A stretch of 64,000 nt of DNA from Platycnemis pennipes (GCA_933228895.1 OW121846.1:6541915-6605914), one strand, 5' to 3'. Counted from the stretch's first letter, positions 45,867-56,345 are shown. Numbers and translations are program-made. Notes: generated by a model from the letters alone, not told the origin.

Positions 45867-46762
45867 CTTCATCTACATCTACATCTACAAGATACCTTGC
45901 AGGCCACCGCGAGGGTGTGTGGCAGGGGGTGAAGATCACCAAGCATGCACTACTAACATGAAAACAAGTCTCTAGGGTCTCATGCATCTAGATTGTTAGT
46001 ATCTATAGTATTGAAGTGGTTAATACATGCATCATGCACTACAGACTACGCTATAATATTTCACCTACCTATCCCTTTGCTATGATGCCTATTCTGTTCT
46101 CTTATGGTACGGGGGACATGTGCCATGTTGAATCTATCAGCACGAAAATCTATCTCTCTAATCTTATTTATCTGGTCAAATATAGCATAATACGCGGTTT
46201 ATTTTTAATATGTACCTAACATCTTCAGTAAAGCTATCCGATTGAAATTTCTCTCATAGATTTAATCTGTACTTTAACCTACGCTCTGATAATGATTCCC
46301 AACTTAATTTTTTTATTAATTCTGAAACGGTACTCAACCTATCGTAACACCTTTTAGCGAACCTAGCTGCTCTACGCTGCACACTGTCTAGTTCTCTGAT
46401 CAAACCTAATTCATTAGGATCCCATACGCTGGCTGCATACTCAAGGTGGGGCCTAACTTGTGAAAAGTAACATCGCTCTTTTGTCTTCTCATCACATTTC
46501 CCAAGTACTCTTCGAATAAATTCTAACGTTTTCTTGGCTCGGCCGCATATTTTTCGGATGTGTTTTCCCCACGATAAATGTTTAATGACTTTTATAACTA
46601 AATATCTTATGGTTTCAAAGTTTTCCAACTTCGTGTTACTAATTTTATAGGATCGCTCTATCGAATTATTCGTCCTCCAAAAATTGATAGCTACACATTT
46701 ATTAAGGTTAAGTTCTAACTTCCAATTGTCGCACCACTCTTGAATTGCATCTAAATCCTTGC
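45867..46762 (-). mobile_element. CR1/L2-type LINE copy F, 5'-truncated
   Basis: The tail repeats (catctacatctacatctac) are at 45867-45890, the hairpin follows, and the RT C-terminal half reads in one frame on the reverse strand from 46760 to 46254. It contains VGKDLDAIQEWCDNWKLELN, SWGKHIRKICG, HLEYAASVWDPNELGLIREL and VQRRAARFAKRCYDRL. The frame then breaks in the last 80 codons. The 5' boundary at 46762 abuts the hairpin at 46764-46947 directly. The element is young relative to copies B and 11880-13620. Confidence 0.9.
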
Positions 46763-46763
46763 C

Positions 46764-46947
46764 GACCGTTTCCATTGAGTAATCATCCAATACTTCCGTA
46801 AATGCGTTTATTTATATAAATTGGTATTTATACTGATGATCAGATTTGACCGTTTGATTGATGATACCCTTTCATCAGTATAAATATAGATGTATATAAA
46901 TAAACGCATTTACGGAAGTATTGGATGATTACTTAATGGAAACGGTC
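46764..46947. repeat. 75-bp-arm inverted repeat (hairpin element)
   Basis: GACCGTTTCCATTGAGTAAT from 46764 pairs with the complement ending at 46947. The pairing extends about 75 positions with several mismatches, including a long perfect stretch around aatacttccgtaaatgcg. A central loop of about 35 bases remains. It directly abuts LINE copy F. The structure suggests a fold-back element or an inverted duplication. Confidence 0.88.
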
Positions 46948-46964
46948 AGGATGTGCGAATTACA

Positions 46965-47445
46965 ATGCCACCAAGAACGAAATACCGTAATGCCCAAACA
47001 AGAATCAAGCGCGAGTGTAATGTCCTAATATGCGACACGAGGTGTGTGAGGGAATGCGAGAGCAGAAGATGGAACTCGAGTTGTTCATCATTGAGTATAT
47101 TTTTCGAGCGGGAGTTAAGCCAACCTTTGGGAATGTATTGAAACGTTGACCTAAGACTGGAGGCAGAGCTAGAGGATAAGGGTTTGCTGCGAAGATGGGT
47201 GGAAGAATTAACAAGGTTAAGAAAGATAATAGGGCTGTGGCGACGAAATACAATGCGTCTCACTCCGGCCAACCTTACGCGGTGGGACATAGCGTTGTTC
47301 ATTCACTCCACTCGACGAGTTTAGCGCCCGAGTTGCTCCGACCCGTTGGTAATTCACTAGCCCGCTATCCGTGGAACTCGGTGATCAACAAACGATCGAA
47401 TTCGAGCGTCGTTGTCATGTTTCCCAGCTAAAACCATATGAGATG
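46965..47445 (+). pseudogene. Ty3/gypsy-type integrase C-terminal remnant
   Basis: A stretch around 47090-47200 reads FERELSQPLG with WNVDLRLEAELEDKGLLRRW, like the F-G-R-E-x-R-x-P segment that follows the core in LTR-element integrases. Bases 47215-47280 give AVATKYNASHSGQPYAVGHS, like the R-x-Y-N-x-x-x-x-x-x-P-F-x-V-G-D segment. The frame opening at 47371 has CHVSQLKPYEMPGD, matching the H-V-S-x-L-K-P-Y motif that closes gypsy-type integrases. Frames shift between these. No catalytic core is upstream; the hairpin at 46764-46947 and LINE F occupy that place. A 3' LTR should start near 47450, but no partner LTR identifies it. Confidence 0.65.
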
Positions 47446-48580
47446 CCGGGCGATGCCGGTATCCCCACGCGGAGGAGAGCTCACCACTTTTGCATTCTTT
47501 GCCTCGACCCCACCCTCCTCTCGACTTCATGGAGACGAGACACCCTTTTTGCGCTGCTCGAGTTTTTGTCTCTTTGTCTTTCCTTTGGCCGTTTTGTGTC
47601 TCTGCTTAACATATTCATCGGAAGCAGTCAAAACCTCATAGGACTCCAACATGTATGTTGGGGTCCCACCTTCCACCCTCTTTTCCTTTTTACACTTTCC
47701 TTCCCTACGTTCGGCGGTCTTCAGCTCTTTGACGAAAAGGAAGTACTCGACGCTCTGGAGATGTTAGTTGGAATCCTCGTTGGCTTGCCTCTACCTACGC
47801 TTGTTACTAAAGATATCAACGAGATGAAACACTCTCGGTGGAGGCAGGAAATTCCTTGTTATGACTTCAGTGCCTCCCTCCGTGTAAAATTGTGGACTTC
47901 CTCCTGGTTTCCTTTGCGTTGACTACGTTTTCATAATTATGTTGAACTCAATAAACCTTATTGATCATAGTGCTAATCTCTCTCTTGAGAGCGCTATGAG
48001 AAATTTTATTATTAATATCTGTATAGATGTTTTTGGGCTTACTGGGTACGCCACATTGAGCAATGGACGCAGGTGTCCTTCTGACCGTAGTTTTTCTTCA
48101 TTTTTCCTGTTCGTTTTTGGTTTTGTCACAGGTGGTGGTCGGTGAAGGTGGTAACGCAGGCCCGTAACCCTTTCCCACCACCAAGCTGACCTTCTTTTCG
48201 CCGCCCAGTATCTCCTCCCGCACTCACTGGCACGCCATTGGCGTATGGAGGAATGGCCAGCAATGCATCCTGCTGAGGAAATGAAGCCGAGGAAAAAATT
48301 CTCTGAAGACTGAATCCGAACTTCGCCGATGAGGCAGCGGCCGAGGATGAGCCGTGGCATATTATGAATATTTGTATTGACGAGGCCACTGTCTCAAGTT
48401 GTTTTTCTCTGAAATGCCGCAAAGTATTATGGATTCTTATCATTGAAGTACTCTTTATTGTGTACTTTTTACCACGCGCACTTCCGTATTGATGTAATTA
48501 ATAATGATCAATATCGGAAGCTTGGTATCATTTCCTTGGCTTTCTCAGACCTTTTCGCTAGTCACTTCACTTATCCTTTT
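47446..48580. other. No gene; possible LTR sequence at its start
   Basis: Bases 47450-47930 are GC-richer and open in several frames, consistent with an LTR following the gypsy-type integrase, but no second copy exists in the window to confirm it. Bases 48130-48350 are moderately GC-rich, with frames on the minus strand lacking any known domain. Confidence 0.4.
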
Positions 48581-51500
48581 ATCTACATCTACATCTACAC
48601 GATACCCTTCAAGCCACCGCTAGGGTGTGTGGCAGGGGGTGAAGGTCACCAAGCATGCACTACTAACATGCAAGCAAGCAACTAAAGGGTCTCATGCAAC
48701 TAGATTGTTAGTATCTATAGTATTTGAGGGGTTAATACATGCATCATGCACTACAGAATACTCTAAAATATTTCCCTTACCTATCCCTTTCCTATGCTGC
48801 CTATTCTGTTCTCTTATAGTACGGGGGAAAAATGCCATTTTGAATCTATCTGTACGACAATCTATCTCTCTAATCTTATTTATCTGGTCGAATCTAGCAT
48901 AATACGCTGGTGTTTTTAATATGTGCCTAACATCTTCAGTAAAGCTATCCGATTGAAATTTCTGCAATAGATTTAATCTGAACTTTAATCTACGCTCTGA
49001 TAATGATTCCCACCCTAATTCTTGTATTAATTCTGATACACTACTCAACCTATCGTAACACCTTTTGAGGAACCTAGCTGCTCTACGCTGCACACTGTCT
49101 AGTTCTCGAATCAAACCTAATTCATTAGGATCCCATACACTGGCTGCATACTCAAGGTGGGGCCTAACTAGTGAAAAGTAGCATCGCTCTTTTGTCTTCT
49201 CATCACATTTCCCAAGTACTCTTTTTATAAATCCTAGCTTTCTCTTCGCTCGGCCGCATATTTCCCTTATGTGTCTTCCCCACGATAAATCTTTAGTGAT
49301 TGTTACACCTAAATATCTTACGGTTTCAACGTTTTCGATCTTCGTGTATTAATTTTATAGGTACGCTCTATCGAATTATTCCTTCTCCAAAAATTGATAG
49401 CTACACACTTTTTAAGGTTGAGTTCTAACTGCCATTTGTCGCACCACTCTTGAATTGCATCTAAATCCTTGCTAAGTGATTTCGTGTCCTCTTCGTTAGA
49501 TATACCCCTGTACACCACCGCATCGTCTGCAAAAAGTCTAAGGTTACTACTAACTACGGTACCCAAATCGTTTATGTATAAAAGAAATAGAAGCGGACCT
49601 ACTACACTACCATGGGGAACTCCCGATGTGACTTCGATTGTGTCCGACATGATACCATCTATGACAACCCTCTGCTCTCGCCCACTTAAGAATTCTTTTA
49701 CCCAACATACAACGTCTTTATTTATACCAAAACTCTCTAACTTCAAGATTAATTTGTCATGAGGAACTTTATCGAAAGCCTTTTTAAAATCTAAAAATAT
49801 CGCATCAACTTCAGTACTGCTTTCGCCGTGGATTAAAATATCGTGTACGAATAAAGCTAATTGTGTCTCGCAAGATCTACCTTTCCGGAACCCATGCTGG
49901 CTGTTTATGAGTAATCCTTGACTATCCAAATGCCCCATGATCGAACTGACTACTATGTGCTCAACTATCTTACAAGAGATTGACGTGAGTGAAATGGGTC
50001 TGTAGTTACTAGGTTCTTCCCTATCACCGCTTTTAAATATAGGTGTAATGTTAGCTACTTTCCAATCCTTGGGTACTGTGTGGTTCTTTAGTGTTTTATT
50101 GAATATTATTTCTAGATAGGGGGCTATTTCAGAAGCTAATGTTTTATATACTCTGGAAGGAATTTGATCGGGACCTGGTGATTTGTTTTTACTTATGCTT
50201 TTTAACTGCTGCTCTATTCCGCGACATGAAATGTTTATTTCGGGCATTTGCTCACTGAAAGTGTTCGGCGGTGGTTCCACTGCGTTTTGTGATGATGAGT
50301 TGAATACACTTTGGAAGAAGTTGTTTAAAGTGTTGGCTTTTTCTACACTGCTGGTGACTCTGATTCCTTTATCATTTTTAAGTGTGTGCACTGTGGACTT
50401 ATTTCCCTGAAGCTCTCTCACATATGACCAAAACGCTTTAGGATTGCTATCTAAATATTCTCCTAACATCTTGCTCTTGAAATGTGATAACGCTTTCCGA
50501 CATGATTTCCTTGCTAATGCTCTCGATTTTTTATAGTTTTGAACTAGCTCTTTTTTTTCCTCTACCGATAGACCCCGTCTGGCATTTTTCATCTTCGCGT
50601 GGCATACCCTTTGTCGCTTTAGTGATTTCCTAACCTCCGCGTTATACCACCTTGGCTCTGTATTATCACTAATATATTTACTTGGTATGTATTTATGAAC
50701 AGCGTTACGGGTGACCTCAAGAAATTCTCTCCACGAATCCTCTGTATTTAATCCTTTGCTTTGTTCGCTGAATACATTAAACGCTTCCCTTAATTCCTCT
50801 TTCATACCGTCGTAATTTGCGTTGCCAAATAAGTATACCCTCCTCCTTGGTTTATAATGTCTTTCAACGCCTACAATAAATTTCGCATGCACTATTTTAT
50901 GGTCACTAATTCCTGTGTCTGTAACTGTATTTAGAACTCTCTCGGGTATATTTGTTGCTAATAAGTCTAGAATGTTGTTTCCCCTGGTCGGCTCTGTTAC
51001 TAGCTGTTGTAAAGAATGTGTCGTAAAGGTGTTCAATAGTGATTCGCAATGTTCCTTATTCTTACCTCCTGTAATGAAACTACACGTATTCCAGTCTATC
51101 GAGGGGAGATTGAAATCTCCGCCTACTATTATTCCTCTATCATTCTTCCCAGAAAGTAATGTACGTATCTCTGACTCTAGCTCTATTATAGAATTGACGT
51201 CTGCGTCCGGTGGCCTGTAATATGCACCTACATATATCTTTTTTGCTTACTACTTTTACTTTTAACGGAACACCAAATACTTTCTACATTTCGCTCTGAA
51301 ATAAGTTCTCTTCTACTGACATACGGGTCCTTCACAGCTATGAAAACTCCTCCTCCGTTTCTGCTTACTCTATCCTTTCTGTATACTGTAAAACACTTCG
51401 GAAATACTTCATGATCTGATATGTCCTTCGAAAGCCAGCTTTCTGTACCTACGATTATATCTGCATTAGTACTCTTAATGAGGTGGTGAAATTCTGCTAC

Positions 51501-51640
51501 TTTATTTCTTATACTACGACAATTCACTACTATCACTGAAATTTTTTCTTCCAATCTGTATTTATGTATTGGCTTATTATGAATTTTCACATTTTGAGCT
51601 TGATGAAAAAGTGATTGAGGCAAAAAAAAATTTTTGGCTG
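48581..51640 (-). mobile_element. CR1/L2-type LINE copy G, nearly complete ORF2
   Basis: The best copy of the dominant family. From right to left: endonuclease, linker, reverse transcriptase, 3' untranslated region, hairpin (about 48600-48645) and the tail of ATCTAC repeats (48581-48600). The 5' end near 51640 lies just before the start of the recognisable endonuclease; no ORF1 (nucleic-acid-binding protein) is visible upstream, so the element is 5'-truncated. Copies A, D and F match it closely. It lies in the same orientation as Ret, between exons 52839-53089 and 41319-41556. It has no obvious target-site duplication, as is common for truncated LINEs. Confidence 0.92.
48692..51623 (-). pseudogene. 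LINE endonuclease-reverse transcriptase with two frameshifts
   Basis: Three frames cover one protein. Bases 51623-51228 hold the endonuclease start: VIVVNCRSIRNKVAEFHHLI, GTESWL with the catalytic glutamate, and GGGVFIAV. After a one-base loss in a run of six T (51239-51244) the frame continues from about 51236 through GAYYRPPDADV, GGDFNL and GISDHKIVHAKF, so the D-N and S-D-H catalytic blocks are intact. RT follows: KNKSPGPDQIPSRVYK, DFKKAFDKVPHDKL, SGVPHGSVVGPLLFLLYIND and LRLFADDAVVYRGI. A second one-base loss near 49345 ends the 572-codon frame. The protein resumes to reach VQRRAARFLKRCYDRL and IDCRTDRFKMAFFP at 48692. All catalytic residues I can check are present. The protein would nick DNA and copy its RNA at the nick. 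Confidence 0.9.
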
Positions 51641-52179
51641 AGAAGAAATAGTATGTGGTGGAATTTATAAGAAAAAGTTTAAGTTAAGGAGCAAATAGAG
51701 ATGCTAAAATGTCTCTCCATTATTATGCACGGAACGTTTTTAGTACCTAATATAAAAAGTTGGGAAGAGAGTTTCCGGAAAAATGATAGATGCATGATTC
51801 GAAGCCATAAGTGGTTAAAGAGGTGCATATATTTTTCTAAACTGTTGCTTAATCATTTACCAAGCACCTCTTGATCCTTTCTAACTAGTTGCACTACATG
51901 ACTATGCCGACACTAACTTGTCTCCATAGTGTTGCGGTATTATGGCTCTTAGTCATCGTACCAACTTGTAATTTCTTTCCGTTTCAAAAAGCCCCACGCA
52001 GAAACCTTGCACGCAATCTCCTATTCTACGGTATCAATAACAAAGGGATGTCCTGGAATAGGGACTTCCTATCAACCCGGAAGCAAAAAGCTGAGCCGTG
52101 GCAGGTTTCCCGGGCCGGCCGGCGGCGGTGTCCGTTGAGAAGGCTGGCCGACGGACCGCTAGAAGGCGTCCGTCGGCGG
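51641..52179. other. Ret intron, nothing recognised
   Basis: AT-rich to about 52080, then GC-rich as it approaches the tandem repeat. The open frame of 241 codons from 51889 is produced largely by that repeat. Confidence 0.45.
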
Positions 52180-52355
52180 CCTCCGGTCTGTGGCTCCCCG
52201 TCCTCCGGTCTGTGGCTCCCCGTCCTCCGGTCTGTGGCTCCCCGTCCTCCGGTCTGTGGCTCCCCGTCCTCCGGTCTGTGGCTCCCCGTCCTCCGGTCTG
52301 TGGCTCCCCGTCCTCCGGTCTGTGGCTCCCCGTCCTCCGGTCTGTGGCTCCCCGC
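52180..52355. repeat. 22-bp tandem repeat, eight copies
   Basis: Eight units of 22 bases starting cctccggtctgtggctcccc, at 52180, 52202, 52224, 52246, 52268, 52290, 52312 and 52334. They are identical apart from the last base of the final unit. There are no spacers. All frames stay open, which creates spurious ORFs on both strands. It lies in the Ret intron about 480 bases downstream of exon 52839-53089. Confidence 0.97.
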
Positions 52356-52838
52356 CCTCCCTCGCCCCTCATCGCGTCCCTCTAGCCCCTTCCCACTGCC
52401 TCCTGGCCCATTATTTTGCCCTATCATTACATTTCACTTGTACTCAATGAACTCTCGCCAAAGTCGGCGAGCGTATCTTCATTTTCCCATTCAGCCGTCG
52501 TTATTTTCACCCCACTCTCTCCTTTCTACCGGGGAGGACTACTCAAGGTCAGCACTTTCGGAAATTCGAGGTGAAAGTTTTTATATTGACCTCCGTACAT
52601 ATTTATGTGCCTAGAAAATCACATTGTGTGTCGAATCCATGGACGGAAAAAAAAGTATGGAATTTACAAAGTTATCATTATTTTACTTCAATTTTCAGGT
52701 TAGAAAAAGCATATAAATGTTAAAATGTGCTATAAATTTGAACGTTATTAATATTAAGGATATTCATACCATTGTGTGATGTGTCCAACTATTTTGGATT
52801 GTTTCCCTGTTGTAATTTTAAAGATACTATTGACTTAC

Positions 52839-53089
52839 CTTTCTCACCTCCGGGCTGTTTATGTGATCCTCGTGCTTTGCAATTTTTGCAATGGGAGGAG
52901 AGTCATCTTCATCGATGATATTAACTGTTGCATTCCTTGAAACTATTGAAATATTTTCTCCGGTATAATTTATGTGGCAATCCATACTAAAATTCCAAAC
53001 ATCCTCTGTTTCTCTATCGAATTGCGTTTTTGAGCGCAGGTTCCAGGTTCCATGAGGTCCTTGCATGACGTCAAACAAATCGATTGGAC
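52839..53089 (-). CDS. Ret: Ret exon: end of cadherin-like domain 2
   Basis: The first Ret exon recognised, reading from the right. The acceptor ttttctttcag precedes 53089 and the donor gtaagt follows 52839; phase is 1 in, 0 out. The frame reads PIDLFDVMQGPHGTW, then TQFDRETEDVWNFSMDC and SRNATVNIIDEDDSPP. This corresponds to the second half of cadherin-like domain 2 of RET: a L-D-R-E-type strand followed by V-x-V-x-D-E-D-D-x-x-P, the calcium-binding linker to domain 3. Two N-glycosylation sites (NYT, NIS) and NAT are present. The upstream exon must end in phase 1. I did not find it in 53090-64000, although the GC-rich island at 63260-63600 could hide one. Confidence 0.92.
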
Positions 53090-54536
53090 CTGAAAGAAAA
53101 ATACGTTTAGTGAAGAGTACGAAGGTCCAAAGTAAAGTGCTAATTATGCATAAATCTTGATTGCATGATGAGAAGCAATTATGTCAGCAGTGATCAAGAT
53201 GTATCCAAGTACCACGTTCGATTGTTCATATCCATCGACAGACTTTTCTGCAGGCAACCTGCAGGAACCTTACACGTGTAACTTACGCAAAGATGCAGTG
53301 TTTCTGAATTTCAAAAAGCAGTTTCTCTGAGACCTCTCGTGAAATCGGTGACCCGTTGTATGGTGATCTAGTAAGCTGGTCATCAGACATAAACGGTTCG
53401 AGCTCGTTTGAATTTAAAACCCCGCCGGGTGTCTTGAAGGAAGCGTAATACACACGAACTTATTTTTCCTCGACATTAATCATGTGAACTTCGTGAAATA
53501 CGGCAATCTCAGTCTTTTTGCCAATATCGTGTAATTTATCTATCCTTGCCGAGTACAAACGGTCAACAACCACTCACACGTTGAAAAGTTCCCTAGACTG
53601 GCCCATCTGTCAAGGCCGCTTTACACGATACAATTTTTTGTACAATTTCTTATACAAACGCTTGGACGAGGAAATTGTACCGCGTAAAGCGGCAAATTTT
53701 GGGAACGTTTATACATAAGTCTGAATGACTGAACGGAAAAAAGAACCTGTTCTAATTCCATTCAGACAAACATACAATTTAGTTAAGTTTATACAAGCGT
53801 TTGTACAAGAAATGGCACAAAAATTGTACCGTATAAAGCTGCCTTAATACCTGTGGAATTTTAGCCACATCATTTTGAGATCGATTTTGTGGAATTTAGG
53901 AGTCTCACGTAATGTAAAAAATTCTTCACAGCTTTCCACTTGTGAATATTTCACGATCGGTTTCGAAGTTGTACATAACTTCCAAGTGCGAACATTTCGG
54001 TCTCCGAAAGGTACATTTGCATCTTTTGGTGTGAGTTGGAATAGAAGGGTGGCGAAGGGGTGGTTGGGGGGAGGAAAGGAGAAAGCAGAGTGGTTAGCAG
54101 GCTGTGGCAGGATATTTCAGTTAGGGATGGACGACACCCGCCGAGGAATTTTCAAACAACTCGTCGCCGTTGGCATTGCTCTCCGCGGGGCTTCACTCCT
54201 CTGTCGAGCGACGCTTGCCTGCGCTTGCCTCTAGCTGCGGTTGCAAGGGAAAGGCTCGCAAAGAATGAGAGAGAGTCGTGGGGAGTGGGTTTGGAACACG
54301 TTTTCATTCATAAGATCGTCTTAGTTTTTTCAATGCTATTTATTTCGAACAATTCGTGTTCTAATCGTATATCCTTTCGCTTCCTGGTGGGTGGCGACAC
54401 TCCATCCTGTTCGACCCGCATGCCTGGCAGTTGCACGATACCTACTTGGAGCTCGCCACGTTTTAGCAATGTCTTCACTTGGTCGAAGAAATACCTTCAG
54501 GCGTAACTTTGTGGAATTGAATCATCATGAAAAAGT
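53090..54536. other. Ret intron or upstream region, no gene recognised
   Basis: Around 53605-53840 the words tacaattt, ttgtac and tttgtacaa recur in both orientations (for example 53632-53660 against 53790-53835), suggesting a short inverted-repeat element of about 230 bases. Open frames at 53875-54506 on the plus strand have no known similarity. Confidence 0.45.
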
Positions 54537-54662
54537 AAAAATAACTTTGTAAATTCCACACTTTTATTAACAATACCGACCGCGGTTTCGACGGCTATTA
54601 AAAGACTGCCTCGGAATAACTACAGAGTCTGCTACTATAACCCCTCCACTTTAGATAAGTTA

Positions 54663-55046
54663 TTGTTTAATTCTAAAGATACACTGGAACCTTCAATAAA
54701 GAGTGGTGTCTACATGTTAAAGTGTTCGGACTGTAATGGTGCATACATAGGACAAACTGGACGGAAGTTTTCCACTCGTGTGAATGAACACAAGAGGAGT
54801 GCAAAGAACAGAGATGAAAAATCCACCTTTGCCAAACATTTGACAGACACTGGACATAGTGCAGATTTTAATTTTAATGTTTTACATGTGTGTGACAAAA
54901 GTTTTAAACTGGATTTTTTAGAACGATATGAAATTGTAAAACACTCCAAATCTCATAATGTTACTATTTTAAATGACATGGCAGAGTTTAAAGCATCACC
55001 CTTTATAACATTTCCCAACCCACACCAGTCCCCAACTCCTCCGTAG
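54663..55046 (+). pseudogene. Penelope GIY-YIG endonuclease domain
   Basis: The frame contains SGVYMLKCSDCNGAYIGQTG followed by RKFSTRVNEHKRS and FAKHLTDTGH. These are the GIY and YIG strands (here G-V-Y and Y-I-G), the arginine-bearing helix (tgR...R) and the K-H-x-x-x-x-x-H segment of the family. The active-site tyrosines and arginine are present. A later glutamate is in LERYEIVKHSK, the usual position of the metal-binding residue. The domain cuts the target DNA to prime reverse transcription in Penelope elements. The frame ends at 55046 in a proline-rich tail. The frame itself is intact but lacks the RT to which it is normally fused, so the gene is a fragment. Confidence 0.9.
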
Positions 55047-55256
55047 CACCCTCCCCCCTCCAATAACCTTCAACCAAGGGAAAGCGTTTACACCTACAGC
55101 CCCCCCCCTCCATTCTCCTACCAAATGAACTCCTTGCCCAAGTCAACCGAAAGTGATCCACCCCCTTCCCACTCCATTCCTCAATAGGTTACCCCACCCC
55201 CCTGCTGTTTTGTATTTAAGGCCATTCCTTCGGCACTTGTTGTACAGTATATGTTG

Positions 55257-55293
55257 CCTTGACAATGACGCCATAGCCGTCGAAACCGCGGTC
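55257..55293 (+). ncRNA. Decayed hammerhead-ribozyme-like motif
   Basis: Bases 55281-55293 read cgaaaccgcggtc, the GAAA core block, a very short stem III (ccgcgg) and the cleavage triplet GTC. Stem II is traceable as gacg...cgtc around 55266-55280 with one mismatch. The first core block, which should read ctgatga, is acaatga here (about 55262-55268), so cleavage activity is unlikely. Hammerheads of this minimal form are known in Penelope-like elements. Confidence 0.5.
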
Positions 55294-55334
55294 GGTATTG
55301 TTAATAAAAGTGTGGAATATACAAAGTTATTTTT

Positions 55335-55699
55335 CCTTTTTCATTTTCTTCACTTGGTGTTTAACGTTGCAAAGACTTTTTGGAGGTTAGATGGCTCAGG
55401 CCACTATTTATTTTCTGGGAAGATTTTGGCGATTTTGTCGGATAGCTGGCCCATGTGGGAAATTTCCTGGCTGCGTGTAGAGGTGGAGGAGGGTAATTGA
55501 GGAGTTAAAGCGGGCAGTTGGGTCTTTGCACCTCTCAGTCACACGCAAATTATCCGGTTTCCAATCCGCGTAACTCAGACTCGTTAGCACGCCACTCACA
55601 AAATCCTATTTGGATTGGGGGAGGCGACCGACAGCTGAGGTCATTTGCGCCATATAGGACAGGTGGGTAATTGGGTAATGGTAGGAGTTTTTAGGGAAC
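55335..55699. other. No gene recognised
   Basis: A short stretch between the Penelope fragment and the SINE with no supported feature. Confidence 0.45.
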
Positions 55700-55936
55700 G
55701 GAGGAAGGGTGGAGAGAAACCCGGCGTCGGCATTAGCCTACTCTTAACGAAAGGCGCCAAGGGGACCACGGCTTAACGTCCCATCCGACGGACGGAGTAC
55801 TGTACTTGAAATGCCCTCCACTAGGCACTCAAGTGGGGACCGGTTTTCCACTGAAAAATCCGCCACTGCCGGGAATCGAACCCGGGCCCTCGGGATGGGA
55901 GGCCAGTACTCTAGCCACCACACCAACCCGATCCCC
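55700..55936 (-). mobile_element. tRNA-derived SINE
   Basis: On the reverse strand the head from 55936 has an A box (tggtgtggtggctagag, about 55925-55909) and, after about 33 bases, a B box (gggttcgattccc, 55883-55871). These are the internal RNA polymerase III promoter elements of a tRNA-like head. A non-tRNA body of about 150 bases follows (cagtggcgg ... gggacgttaagccgtgg ... ggctaatgccgacg). The head does not fold into a full tRNA with a proper acceptor stem, so this is a SINE and not a tRNA gene. No clear poly(A) tail is seen. Confidence 0.85.
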
Positions 55937-56279
55937 TCCTATTTGGAAAGGGAACTTAAAAACATTAAAACATTAGCAATCAACAGTGGGTACGATCCAA
56001 GCCTCATTGTCAAACGAAAATACAAAATGCGGAGGCAGAGAGCAAAGAACACAATGGCCACTTTTATTCATAACGGATAGAAGCTAAACATGCGATTTCA
56101 TACGAAAAATTACAGGCGCTAAGGATAAGGTGGGCAATGTGGACGGTCTCGAATAATTCTAAATAATTGAACAATGAAAAAACTAAGTCACTCTCATGAA
56201 TGAAATGCGTTCCAATGGGATTTCCTACTTTCATGCGGTCACGTCGTTCAAGCTTTCTTCCGTTTTTTTTGGCCACACC

Positions 56280-56345
56280 GATTTTCCCCTGCCACACACC
56301 CTTGTGGTGGCTTGCAGGGTATTATGTAGATGTATGTAGATTACC
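56280..56345 (+). mobile_element. LINE 3'-end fragment
   Basis: cccctgccacacacccttgtggtggcttgcagggt followed by attatgtagatgtatgtag is the family hairpin and tail only. The insertion kept fewer than 70 bases of LINE. Confidence 0.8.

Larger units (their letters stand above)
54537..55334 (+). mobile_element. Penelope-like element fragment between inverted repeats
   Basis: A GIY-YIG endonuclease reading frame (54663-55046) sits between two 62-base inverted repeats, 54537-54598 and 55273-55334, which differ at only one position. Penelope-like elements carry RT followed by a C-terminal GIY-YIG domain and are typically flanked by long repeats with an inverted piece at the 5' end caused by their unusual integration. 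Here the RT is absent, so the copy is 5'-truncated and the truncation joins the inverted repeat. The repeat contains cgaaaccgcggtc, the form of the conserved 3' half of the hammerhead ribozymes known in these elements. Confidence 0.88.

Noticed and set aside
47371..47922. 183-codon plus-strand frame as one gene
   Set aside because: Only its start (HVSQLKPY region) matches a gypsy-type integrase end; the remainder is probably LTR sequence read by chance.
52180..52355. CRISPR-like array
   Set aside because: Units are contiguous with no spacers, and the genome is eukaryotic.
51889..52614. 241-codon frame and minus-strand 133-codon frame
   Set aside because: They are produced by the 22-bp tandem array, which has no stop in any frame.
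55866..55936. tRNA gene on the minus strand
   Set aside because: A and B boxes are present, but the acceptor stem does not close and a SINE body follows.
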